Assembly: GCA_049840815.1 (NCBI GenBank)
Contig: JASGJI010000006.1
Span: forward strand, 62,001-126,000
From: JASGDN01 sp049840815
GTDB taxonomy: Bacteria > Chloroflexota > Chloroflexia > Thermomicrobiales > UBA6265
Reading direction: 5' to 3'
DNA length: 64,000 bases
A program made the translations under genes and the position numbers. The notes under the pieces were generated by a model. That model was given only the letters and a program-made list of their open reading frames with translations, was not told where the DNA came from and did not search any database. Shown here piece by piece: positions 17,939 through 26,418 of this stretch. Numbering within the stretch: the first letter of the stretch is position 1; every line of letters begins with the position of its first letter.

Positions 17939-18793
17939 TTATCGACCGCGCAGCCGCGGGTTGAAGTACTCCTCCATGCCCTGGCTCATCCAGGCGAGAC
18001 CGACGAAGAGCAGGATTAGCAGGATGACCGGCGCCAGGAAGATCTGGTAATACCCCAGGCTGATCACCCCCCACCCCAGCGAATCACTGATGAGGCGACC
18101 GAGGTCCATCTGATTGCTCGGGCCGAGGCCGAGCACCGTGAGCCCCACGAGCGCCAGCGCCGCGCCAACCGAGGCGCTGGCGAAGCCGATCGCGACATAG
18201 GGCGCCATGTTCGGGAAGATATCGCCGAAGATGATCTCGCGATCCTTCATGTTCGTCATCTTCGAGAGCTCGACGTAGGGTCGTTCGCGCAGGGAGAGGA
18301 CCTGGGTGCGAATGACGCGGGCGGCGAACGGCCACGAGAAGACGGAGAGGATCAGCGCCAGCTCCATGGTCGTTACGTTGGTCGTGTAGCGCGAAAGAAT
18401 GATGAGCAATGGCAGGGTCGGGATCACGATGAAGACATCGGTGATCGTCCGGAGCGCCGTATCGACCTTCCCGCCCTTGTAGCCCGCCGTGAATCCGATC
18501 GCGGCGCCAAGGATGGTGGAGACCGCTCCCGCGAGGAATGCCACCATCAACGAGATCGGCAATCCGGTCATCACGAGCGCGAAGACATCCCGTCCGTAGC
18601 GGTCCGTGCCCAGCCAATGCTCCATGCTCGGCTTCTGGAAAATCCCGTAGGCCCCGACCTTCAGCACGTCGATGTCACCGATTTGCCATTCGATGATCAC
18701 CCGATGCAGGATCGCCAGCATGATGAGGAGAAACGTGAGGGATGCCCCGAACCGGAACTTCCCGCTCTCCTTGAAGAGTCGTATGAATGCCAT
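17939..18793 (-). CDS. Dpp/Opp-type ABC importer permease (DppC-like)
   Basis: 284 residues with about six membrane helices. The N-terminal helix (LTFLLIMLAILHRV) and the LGTDRYGRDVFALVMTGLPISL segment near residue 60 are typical of DppC/OppC. The EAA-type loop occurs around residue 175 (YVELSKMTNMKDREIIFGDIFPNM). Forms the channel with the DppB-like subunit encoded 47 bases upstream. Confidence 0.94.
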   Translation of the reverse strand: MAFIRLFKESGKFRFGASLTFLLIMLAILHRVIIEWQIGDIDVLKVGAYGIFQKPSMEHWLGTDRYGRDVFALVMTGLPISLMVAFLAGAVSTILGAAIGFTAGYKGGKVDTALRTITDVFIVIPTLPLLIILSRYTTNVTTMELALILSVFSWPFAARVIRTQVLSLRERPYVELSKMTNMKDREIIFGDIFPNMAPYVAIGFASASVGAALALVGLTVLGLGPSNQMDLGRLISDSLGWGVISLGYYQIFLAPVILLILLFVGLAWMSQGMEEYFNPRLRGR

Positions 18794-18840
18794 CTCAATC
18801 CCCTGATCCTTCCCCGGTCATGACGTCGGACTGCATTCCC

Positions 18841-19929
18841 CTAGTCACCGTACTTGACGCGAGGATCGAAGAGCGGCAGAACGAGGTCGATGATCAGGTT
18901 GATCGTCAGCACCATGAAGATAAGGACGGTCACCACCGCCATCGCCGTATTGACGTCCTTGATCACCACGGAATCGACCAGCAGATTGCCGACGCCCGGA
19001 TAGCGGAAGAGGCGTTCGATCAAAACGTTCCCGTTCACCACAAAGCCCATCGAGATGCCAAGCGCGGCGATCTGCGGCAGCCAGGCGTTGCGCAACACGT
19101 ATTTCAACAGGATGCGTCGCGGTGAGAGTCCCTTCGCATTGGCATAGGTCAGGAAATCCTCACCCAGCAATGTCTGGATCAGGGCGCGCGTGCCGATGAT
19201 CCAGCCAGCCGCCCCGGTGAGTGCCGTCGCCATCACCGGAAGCGTTCCATACTTGATGGCGCTTCCGATGAACTCGAGACTCCAGGAAGGCTGCAGCGTG
19301 GCGCTGTAGGCACCGCTGGCAGGAAGCAGGTGCCAGCGATAGGCGAAGAAGATGATGAGCATCAGCGCGATGAAATAGGCCGGGATGTTGGAAACGACGA
19401 GGCAGACGTTGGTCGTCCAGCGAGAGAGCCAATGGCCGCGTTTCCAGCCGATCAACGTGCCGATCAGGATACCAACGACCCACGCGATGATCGTGGCCGT
19501 CCCCAGGAGGGCGATCGTCCACGGTATCGAGCGCGTGATGAGGTCGGTAGCAGGGGTGGGATAACTCAGCACGGAAGGGCCGAAGTTGAAGTCGAGGAGT
19601 ACCCGCTTGAAGTAGTTCACATATTGGTCCCAAAGACTCCCGTCAAGTCCGAATTCCTTCCGATAGAACTTCTCCATGTCGGCGGATTGCGTGATGTTGG
19701 TATAGACACCGCGCGTCTGCAGCTGGGTGATGATGCCAGAGATGGGATCACCCGGGAGCAGGCGGAAGAAGAAGAACGAGGCCGTGAGCGATCCCCAGAG
19801 CGTGATGAGATAGAGTCCAATTCGGCGCAGATAGTAGCGAGCCATGGGAGAAACTCGGGGCACCTTGGTCGCCTCGACTTCCAGGCCTTCGAGTGCTTCG
19901 GCAGCTTGTCCGGTTAGCTGGGTTGCCAT
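18841..19929 (-). CDS. Dpp/Opp-type ABC importer permease (DppB-like)
   Basis: 362 residues. Starts with about 25 cytoplasmic residues, then YYLRRIGLYLITLWGSLTASFFFFRLLPGDP, the DppB signature at residues 28-58. Six helices follow, and the coupling loop FLTYANAKGLSPRRILLKYVLRNAW lies near residue 258. The C-terminus keeps the usual DPRVKYGD ending. An extra ~70 residues after the first helix (MEKFYRKEFGLDGSLWDQY) is normal for this group. 192 bases separate it from the binding-protein gene; that gap contains two stem-loops. Confidence 0.94.
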   Translation of the reverse strand: MATQLTGQAAEALEGLEVEATKVPRVSPMARYYLRRIGLYLITLWGSLTASFFFFRLLPGDPISGIITQLQTRGVYTNITQSADMEKFYRKEFGLDGSLWDQYVNYFKRVLLDFNFGPSVLSYPTPATDLITRSIPWTIALLGTATIIAWVVGILIGTLIGWKRGHWLSRWTTNVCLVVSNIPAYFIALMLIIFFAYRWHLLPASGAYSATLQPSWSLEFIGSAIKYGTLPVMATALTGAAGWIIGTRALIQTLLGEDFLTYANAKGLSPRRILLKYVLRNAWLPQIAALGISMGFVVNGNVLIERLFRYPGVGNLLVDSVVIKDVNTAMAVVTVLIFMVLTINLIIDLVLPLFDPRVKYGD

Positions 19930-20019
19930 GGGTCTCTCCGGGCGAGAGCCGGGATCGCGGTCCCGGCGCGAAATCGTACTCGCGCGTCACGCGACGATGA
20001 CCCTGCAAGCACCGAACCC

Positions 20020-20112
20020 GGCTGGACCCCGCGATCGCGGGATCCAGCCATCGTCGTCAAACAGCGGCTCCATGTCGCGGAAGGTGTTGGCATCGAGCCG
20101 CACCTTCCGCGA
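20020..20112. promoter_or_regulatory. Two stem-loops between binding-protein gene and permease genes
   Basis: Stem 1: arms TCGCGGAAGGTG (20075-20086) and CACCTTCCGCGA (20101-20112), 10 bases after the binding-protein stop. Stem 2: GGCTGGACCCCGC (20020-20032) and GCGGGATCCAGCC (20037-20049), one mismatch. Neither has a T tract. Such structures often protect the binding-protein mRNA and lower read-through into permeases (inference). Confidence 0.6.
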
Positions 20113-20121
20113 CCGTGAGAA

Positions 20122-21900
20122 CTAGCCGTCTGCCTTCTTGAGGTTGCCGATGGTGAAGAGGAACTGGCCCCACCAGTTCGCCGGGATGGTCGCCTGATCC
20201 ATCTTCGACTGATCTGGCCAGTTGTTCCAGTACTGCGTGCTGTACATGAACGGGTAGATGGTCTGGATGATCGGGGTGCAGGGCAGGAGCTCCATGAACT
20301 TGTCCAGCCCCTGGAAGAACAGGTCCTGGTTCTTCTCGTCGTCCGGGTTCACATCGTCCATCTGGTCGATGATCTTGTCGAAGTCCGGGTTGTTGAGGCG
20401 CGCGCAGGCGGGATCGCCGCCATTGACCGCTCGCTTGCCGATCTCGACGTAGTACTTCGAGTGGAACTGCGTGAAGAGCTGATCCGGGTCGAACTGCATA
20501 CCGCAGATCCAGTGGCTGGTGACATCAAAGTCACCGGTCTGGAACGCATCGCCAAAGGCCGAACCGGGAAGGCTCTTGAAGTCGATGGTGATCCCGATCT
20601 TCTGGGCTGCCTGCACGACCGTCTGGCCGATCTGATACTCCGCGCCGGTGGTGGTGGCCGGAGTGATCATGCGGAAGCTGAGCGGCTTGCCGTCGAACTC
20701 CAGCGTATCGCCGTTCTTCGTCGCGCCAGCCTTGATGAAGAGCTCCACGGCCTTGTCGGTGTCGAACGACATGTCGTACTTGGACATGACGCTGTCCGGC
20801 GCCCACTTCGTCCACCCGGCGTAGTTCGCCCACGGGTAGGACGCGGGAACGGTCTCCGGCTGCCAGACCGTCTTGCCGATGGTCTCGCGGTCAACAAGGT
20901 GGCTGAATGCCCAGCGGCCTTCCGGTTTCGCGAGGATGCCGGACTGGCAGTTGAAGTAGAGACCGCGCGGGCAGGGATCCGGGAACTGGAAGCTGGAGGT
21001 CTTCTGGTCCTGGGAAGCGATGACCTGCTGGTTCAGGTAGTCGGCGCTGGTGACATCGACGTTGCCGGCAAGGAAGTCCTGCACGGCGGTGTCGACGGCG
21101 GTCTGCTGGAGATAGACGACGTAGCCCGGCGCGGGATCCAGCGTCGCCTTGTTCCAGTAGTCAGCGTTCTTCTCCCACGCATAGAGGAGCTTGTCCGAAC
21201 CGGATTCCTTCAGCGTGTAGGGGCCGGTGTAGACCGGCGGATTGAACTTGAAGGTGTTGACGTCTTCCTTTTCCCAGATGTGCTTCGGCACGACACGCAG
21301 GCTGTCGGCGATGATGCCGGCGATGAAACGGTAGTGGAAGCGCGGTTGCGGGCGCGTCAATTCGTAGACGAGCGTCTTCTCATCGGTCGCCTTCACCGAC
21401 TTCGCCTGGTCGATGAGGGTGGACGAACCGTTCAGGTTGGGGTTCGAGAGGTAAAGGTTCTCCGAGAACTCGACATCGGCCGAGGTAAATGGCGTGCCGT
21501 CACTCCACTTCACCGCCGGATTCAGCTCCAGGGTGATCTGGGTGAAATCGTCGTTGTAGGTGTACTTGGCGCCAAGCCACGGCGTGGTCTCGCCGGTGAG
21601 GAAGTTGGCGACGAACATGTTCTCCCGGGCAACCTGGGCGAGACCGTAGTTGTAGGCCTCACCGTTCGGGATGTACGGGTTGAACGAGTCCCAGACGTTG
21701 TTGGTGCCCTGTTCCACGACGAGCGTTTCCGCGCGGGGCGTGGGGAGATTGGCGGATCCCTGGTAGAGGGTGCCCATCACGGCACGGCCGCCGGATGGTG
21801 ATGCCCCGACATGCATGGCGAACGCCATCGCTGCTGCGCCCGCAGTGGCTCCAGCCACTACCTGTCGACGGTTCAAACGACCCAACTGCTGCTCAGCCAT
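20122..21900 (-). CDS. ABC importer solute-binding protein 1 (SBP_bac_5 family, Tat-type signal)
   Basis: 592 residues. The N-terminus LNRRQVVAGATAGAAAMAFAMHVGA looks like a twin-arginine signal; there is no lipobox cysteine. The mature part follows the family-5 extracellular binding-protein layout: VWDSFNPYIPNG, the ADVEFS/WSDGTPFTSADV segment near residue 130, and TGPYTLKE near 235. Residues FPDPCPRGLYFN near 305 and LPCTPIIQTIYPFMY near the end are shared with the second binding protein. Ligands of this family are peptides, oligosaccharides or nickel; the ligand is not readable here. It is a close paralogue of the gene upstream. Confidence 0.93.
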   Translation of the reverse strand: MAEQQLGRLNRRQVVAGATAGAAAMAFAMHVGASPSGGRAVMGTLYQGSANLPTPRAETLVVEQGTNNVWDSFNPYIPNGEAYNYGLAQVARENMFVANFLTGETTPWLGAKYTYNDDFTQITLELNPAVKWSDGTPFTSADVEFSENLYLSNPNLNGSSTLIDQAKSVKATDEKTLVYELTRPQPRFHYRFIAGIIADSLRVVPKHIWEKEDVNTFKFNPPVYTGPYTLKESGSDKLLYAWEKNADYWNKATLDPAPGYVVYLQQTAVDTAVQDFLAGNVDVTSADYLNQQVIASQDQKTSSFQFPDPCPRGLYFNCQSGILAKPEGRWAFSHLVDRETIGKTVWQPETVPASYPWANYAGWTKWAPDSVMSKYDMSFDTDKAVELFIKAGATKNGDTLEFDGKPLSFRMITPATTTGAEYQIGQTVVQAAQKIGITIDFKSLPGSAFGDAFQTGDFDVTSHWICGMQFDPDQLFTQFHSKYYVEIGKRAVNGGDPACARLNNPDFDKIIDQMDDVNPDDEKNQDLFFQGLDKFMELLPCTPIIQTIYPFMYSTQYWNNWPDQSKMDQATIPANWWGQFLFTIGNLKKADG

Positions 21901-22209
21901 GCAGAGACTCCTTGCTTCCCGCTACGTTGCGGAACAAACACGGACGCTCGCGGCACATTCGCCACGGGCTAACGACCCAACCGAGGAATCGCGCCGCACA
22001 TTCACTTGTTGCCGTTTGGCGTGCCCACAGCATACGAGAGCATCCACAGACCGGAAAGGGGCCGAAGGGTACCCCTCATATAGCACCTTCTGGCTAGTTT
22101 TCGCGTGCCTTCCATCACGAGAGATTGGTTTCCGGGGGTCAGCAAGGGGCTGGCCGGAGTCCCGAGCATCCCAACACGTCCGCTGGGTCATGCCGCTGCC
22201 CGAGGGTGC
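21901..22209. other. Intergenic region between the two binding-protein genes
   Basis: About 310 bases with no supportable gene. Contains the leader of binding protein 1 and probably its own promoter, since the upstream gene has a strong terminator at 22210-22241. Confidence 0.5.
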
Positions 22210-22241
22210 GAGACGGGGAGCATGGTGATGCTCCCCGTCTC
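22210..22241. terminator. Terminator after binding protein 2
   Basis: Arms GAGACGGGGAGCAT and ATGCTCCCCGTCTC with a GGTG loop, 20 bases past the stop of the minus-strand gene. Confidence 0.85.
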
Positions 22242-22261
22242 TTCGCCTCCATCAGTGACGA

Positions 22262-24031
22262 TCAGGCCTTCTTCAGGTTCCCGATCGTGAACAGGAAGCC
22301 ACCCCACCAGTTCGCCGGAATCGTCGGCGGATTCTCGGTCGGCGGCCAGTTGGTCCAGTACGTCGTGTTGTAGAGGAATGGAGCGATCTGCTCGATGCTC
22401 GGCATGGAGAAGAGATTGGCGGCCCAGATCTCCAGCGCCTGATCGTAAAGCGCCTGCGCCTTCGGATCGTCAGGGCTGATTTCCTGGAGCTGCGCCAGCA
22501 CGTCGTCGAAGTCCTTGTTCTGCACGCGGGCCGGCCCGATGTCGCCGCCCTGGGTCACGCGGGTGCCGATCGGCTGGAAGTTCTTCGAATCAAAGCCGTT
22601 ATAGACGTTGATCGGGTCGTACTCCATGCCGCACAGCCAGTGGTTGGCGATGTCGAAGTCACCAAGCGCGAGGCTATCCCAGTAGGCGGACCCCGGGAGG
22701 CTCTTCTGGTCGATCTTGATGCCGACCTTTGCCGCTTCGGCCGCCAACGTCTCGCCGATCTGGTACATCGCGTTGTTGGTCGGCATCGGGCAGATCATGG
22801 TCAGTTCGATCGGCTTGCCGTTGAAGCTGCGCGTATCGCCATCGGCCTTCGCCCCGATGCCATCGAGCAGCGCCTTCGCCTTCTCGGGATCGAACGACCA
22901 GTCGAACTTGTCGAGGACGGAATCCGGCGCCCATTTCTTCCAGCCCTCGTAATCCGCCCACGGATAGTGCGCGGGACGCGATTCGGGCTGGGAGATCGTC
23001 TTGGCGATCGTGTCGCGGTCGAGCAGGTGGGAGAATGCCCACTTGGCGTCGGCGTTCGCGAAGAGACCGCTCGTCGAGGCCTCGTTGAAGTAGAACCCGC
23101 GCGGGCAAGGATCGGCGAAGATATTCTGCGCCGTCTTGTCCGTCTGGCTCATGATCAGCTGCTGGTTCAGGTAGTCGACATTCCCGATGTCGGTGGAACC
23201 CGCCAGGAACTCCTGCACGGAGGTATCCGGCGACGTCGTCTGCACGAACATGACGTACTGCGGCGCCGGATCCATCACGTCCTTGGCCCAGTAGGTCGGA
23301 TTCTTCTCCCATAGGTAGTAGAGCTTGGACGCCGAGGCTTCCTTCAGGGTGTAGGGACCGGTGCGGATCGGCGGGTTGTCCTTGAAGGTGCCGGGATCTT
23401 CATTCTCCCAGACATGCTTCGGCACGACCTGGACACCGTCGCAGATCACCCCCGCGTAGAAGCGATAGTGAAAGCGCGGATTGGCGGCATTCAGCGTCCA
23501 GACCACCGTGTGATCGTCGGTCGCCTTCACATCCTTCACCTGGTCGATCACCGCCGCCGCGCCATTCAGCTGCGGATTCTTGATCAGCATCTGCTGGGAG
23601 AAGACGACATCAGCCGATGTCCAGGGCTTGCCATCGCTCCACATCACCTTGGGATTGAGGTGAAGCGTCACTTCCGTATGATCGGCGTTGTATTCGAACT
23701 TCTCGGCCAGCCACGGCTTGATCTCACCCGTGACGAAGTTCACGTAGAAGAGGTTCTCCCGCGCGAGCTGGGAGATACCGTAGTTGTAGGCATCGCCATT
23801 CGGAATGAACGCATTGAAACTGTCCCAGACGTTGGAGGTCTCCGCCTCGATGACCAGCGTCTGATCGCGTGGGGTGGGGACATTGCCCGCACCCTGCAAC
23901 GCAAATCCGATCGTCTCCGTGTTCGCGACCGGACTGGCTGCTGCCAATTGTGTCCCAAGCGCGAGCCCGACGCCGGAGGCAGCGACGCCTCCGACCAGTG
24001 CGCGACGATTGGTGCGACGGAAGCCGTTCAT
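22262..24031 (-). CDS. ABC importer solute-binding protein 2 (SBP_bac_5 family, Tat-like signal)
   Basis: 589 residues from ATG 24031, which follows AAAGGAG with a 5-base spacer; the frame stays open 126 bases further but without a site. Tat-like signal TNRRALVGGVAASGVGLALG, no lipobox. Colinear with binding protein 1 over nearly its whole length; shared blocks include NVWDSFN, YNYG, RENLF/RENMF, GPYTLKE, DPCPRG and PANWWGGFLFTIGNLKKA at the C-terminus. The two are clearly a tandem duplication serving one set of permeases and ATPases, perhaps with different ligands (inference). Confidence 0.92.
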   Translation of the reverse strand: MNGFRRTNRRALVGGVAASGVGLALGTQLAAASPVANTETIGFALQGAGNVPTPRDQTLVIEAETSNVWDSFNAFIPNGDAYNYGISQLARENLFYVNFVTGEIKPWLAEKFEYNADHTEVTLHLNPKVMWSDGKPWTSADVVFSQQMLIKNPQLNGAAAVIDQVKDVKATDDHTVVWTLNAANPRFHYRFYAGVICDGVQVVPKHVWENEDPGTFKDNPPIRTGPYTLKEASASKLYYLWEKNPTYWAKDVMDPAPQYVMFVQTTSPDTSVQEFLAGSTDIGNVDYLNQQLIMSQTDKTAQNIFADPCPRGFYFNEASTSGLFANADAKWAFSHLLDRDTIAKTISQPESRPAHYPWADYEGWKKWAPDSVLDKFDWSFDPEKAKALLDGIGAKADGDTRSFNGKPIELTMICPMPTNNAMYQIGETLAAEAAKVGIKIDQKSLPGSAYWDSLALGDFDIANHWLCGMEYDPINVYNGFDSKNFQPIGTRVTQGGDIGPARVQNKDFDDVLAQLQEISPDDPKAQALYDQALEIWAANLFSMPSIEQIAPFLYNTTYWTNWPPTENPPTIPANWWGGFLFTIGNLKKA

Positions 24032-24419
24032 GGAATCTCCTTTGAACCCATATCGACCGAAATGCCACCAGAACCCCGCGCTCGAGCGCCGGTGCCGCAC
24101 TCCGCAGCAATGCGCACCGCGACGGCGCTGCATCGGACCTGAATCTGCGGAGAACATCGGATTATCGAACCACGTGCGGGAGTTGTAGCATGGCTCTTCC
24201 TAATTGTGCAATCGATTTCAGCGAATGACACGAACACCCTCGCCGGACGCGAGCGCCGTACCGGTTCCTCGGGAGTCGGTGCTCCCGAGGAACCGTCCGC
24301 GCCAGCGTGCGTGGGTTCGAAGATCGCGTCGTGTCACGGGAAGCGAAAGGAACTCCTGCGTGCATCCTGCGACGGTCAGCCGCTCGCCGGCTCCAGGCTA
24401 CCAATCGCAGAGATGGGAA
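24032..24419. other. Intergenic region with a candidate terminator hairpin
   Basis: 388 bases, no gene. A 14-base perfect stem (CGGTTCCTCGGGAG at 24262-24275, CTCCCGAGGAACCG at 24282-24295) lies 125 bases after the LmeA-like stop and could end that transcript. The remainder near 24031 should carry the promoter of binding protein 2. Confidence 0.6.
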
Positions 24420-24956
24420 TCAGGACTGCGGTTCGGTGTAGACCGTCAACGAATCGGTCCCAACTTCAACCTCGACGATCCGCAGCCCCTGCTGGCTGAA
24501 GAACGTGTTGACCCCGGCTTCGATCGCGTCGCCAAGCCGACCCGGCGAGATGATGAAGCCAAGCACGTTGTTCGAGCTCGTCATGTCGGTCATCACCAGC
24601 TTGCCATCCACGACGGTCGGGATGCCGGAGTAGATCGCGTCCGATCTCCGTGACGTGAGGCCCAGATAGAGGCGCGTCCCGTCGCCACGCAGGGTGATCT
24701 TGTCGACTCCCGCATTGCCGAGTTGCCCATGCAGCTGGTTGGCGATCGTCGTGAGATCGAGCGTGTGCGGTCCCGCCCCGACGTTCACCGACCCCAGTTC
24801 CTGCGCGACCTGCGTGCTGATGCCATGCTCGATGCTGTGGGAAACACTGTCGCGAATGCGTGGCACTCCGACAAACCAACCCAGGCCAACGCAGATCACC
24901 AGCAACAGCATCAGGATGATCAAGGTGGAAAAGCAGCCGCATCCGCGTGGTCTCAT
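24420..24956 (-). CDS. LmeA/DUF2993-like secreted phospholipid-binding domain protein
   Basis: 178 residues from ATG 24956. One N-terminal membrane helix/signal anchor (about 8-28, CFSTLIILMLLLVICVGLGWF) precedes an extracytoplasmic domain that alternates short strands. SVSHSIEHGISTQVAQELG and ITLRGDGTRLYLGLTS followed by VVDGKLVMTD and the FFSQQGLRIVEVEVGTDSLTV C-terminus resemble DUF2993/LmeA proteins, which bind phospholipids at the cell envelope. The match is by pattern, without alignment, so confidence is moderate. An open frame continues upstream to 25109 but looks non-coding. Confidence 0.6.
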   Translation of the reverse strand: MRPRGCGCFSTLIILMLLLVICVGLGWFVGVPRIRDSVSHSIEHGISTQVAQELGSVNVGAGPHTLDLTTIANQLHGQLGNAGVDKITLRGDGTRLYLGLTSRRSDAIYSGIPTVVDGKLVMTDMTSSNNVLGFIISPGRLGDAIEAGVNTFFSQQGLRIVEVEVGTDSLTVYTEPQS

Positions 24957-25520
24957 GCGCAGGGTTCCTCTCGTCTTGGTGTCAGTCAACGTCGATGGAC
25001 GGATGAAGCGCAAACGCACCACTCTCAGCATACCGAATCCCTGTTGCGGAAGTGCGGAGAAAGCGCCCCGAGTCGTTCGCGATCCGCCCACGCGATCTCT
25101 AGATCCCATATCGTGATCCGATGCACGACCTCACAGAATCATGCGGCACGTTCTCACAACTGATCCTTTCGAGGCCTTGCGTACCTGTGCCAGGATGTCA
25201 TACCGTACGTTCGTAGGTAATCGTCCAGATCGGCGCACGCTGCCCGTGAGGGGCACGACGGCAACATTGGGGAAGCCGTCTCTTGCCCCCGCCGAACCCC
25301 GCTGGATGGTCCCAAAAACCCGCAATTGAATGTGCTACGCTAAGCCCGGCCTGAACGGATCGACCTGTCTTCGTTCCTTCTTATCCGGGTATGGCCATCG
25401 TTGTCTGTTGATGTCGGTCATGGTGCTTCGCCAACGATGTCGCACGCTCCATGCAGACCGGGTTACCCAACGCTGTCGTAACCCACCACCGCAACGACCC
25501 CGCCCTGGAGGCACGCTTTC
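24957..25520. other. Divergent intergenic region upstream of the GT2 gene
   Basis: 564 bases between divergent genes. No RNA gene or supportable ORF is seen; must hold both promoters. Confidence 0.5.
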
Positions 25521-26294
25521 ATGCCATCGTCCGACCAGCCTCGCATCATGATCGGCATCCCTGCCTATAACGAGCAGGACCATATCGCCGCCGTGGTGCG
25601 CAATGCGTCCCGATTCGGCCGTGTTATCGTCGTGGATGACGGCTCCCAGGATCTCACCGCATACCGCGCCCAGAAGGCCGGCGCGACGGTGATCCGGTTC
25701 ACCCGGAATCACGGGAAGGGTGCCGCCGCCGCGACCCTCTTCGAGGAGGCGCGCGCATCCCGCGTCGATTTCCTCGTCCTGATCGACGGTGATGGCGAGC
25801 ACGATGCCGCCGAGATCCCGTCCGTCCTCGCGCCATGCCTGAATGGCAAGGCGGATATCGCGGTGGGGTCCCGCTACCTCTCGATCCGCAACGACATCCC
25901 GAAGCGCCAGAATGTCCGCCAGCGGATGTTCAACGCCCTCACCTCCGTCGCATCCGGCGTCTGGTGCAGCGACTCCCAGTCGGGATTCCGTGCCTTCAAC
26001 CGCCGCGCCATCGCCAGCATCCACTTCGACGAGACGGCGTTCTCCGTCGAGTCGGAGCAGCAGTTCGAGGTGAAGCGAAACAGCCTCCGTCTGACCGAGG
26101 TGCCGATCACCTGCACCTACGATACGGACGCATCGCCCAGTCCGTGGCACCACTACGCGGTAATCATGTACCGTCTCGGCGCGATGACGTATCGCCGCCG
26201 CGTGCTTGGGGTTGGCACGATCAAGCCAATCGAGGTGGTCGAGCCGGAGCGTGTCGCCTCCCCGGTCGCCGGCGCCAAGGTCGAGCACCGCTAG
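25521..26294 (+). CDS. Family 2 glycosyltransferase (dolichyl/polyprenyl-phosphate mannosyltransferase-like)
   Basis: 257 residues, a single GT-A catalytic domain without membrane helices. N-terminal IGIPAYNEQDHIAAVV, VVDDGSQDLT near residue 37, the metal-binding DGDGEHDA near 94 (a DxD-type motif), and GSRYLS near 115 match the DPM1/GT2 family. It would transfer a hexose from a nucleotide sugar to a polyprenyl phosphate on the cytoplasmic side. The ATG is preceded by GGAGG with a 9-base spacer. Neighbours are unrelated. Confidence 0.9.
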   Translation: MPSSDQPRIMIGIPAYNEQDHIAAVVRNASRFGRVIVVDDGSQDLTAYRAQKAGATVIRFTRNHGKGAAAATLFEEARASRVDFLVLIDGDGEHDAAEIPSVLAPCLNGKADIAVGSRYLSIRNDIPKRQNVRQRMFNALTSVASGVWCSDSQSGFRAFNRRAIASIHFDETAFSVESEQQFEVKRNSLRLTEVPITCTYDTDASPSPWHHYAVIMYRLGAMTYRRRVLGVGTIKPIEVVEPERVASPVAGAKVEHR

Positions 26295-26319
26295 CCAGCC
26301 GCACACCAGACCCCACCAC

Positions 26320-26350
26320 ACGGGGCCTCACGCGATGCGTGAGGCCCCGT
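26320..26350. terminator. Bidirectional hairpin between GT2 and ABC exporter operon
   Basis: Arms ACGGGGCCTCACGC and GCGTGAGGCCCCGT with a GAT loop, between convergent genes. Confidence 0.85.
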
Positions 26351-26418
26351 TCCTGTACCGCCAGGGCGAATCGCGTCGTCCGTCCCGCTTCCGGACAACA
26401 CGTCCCATCACCCTCCCC

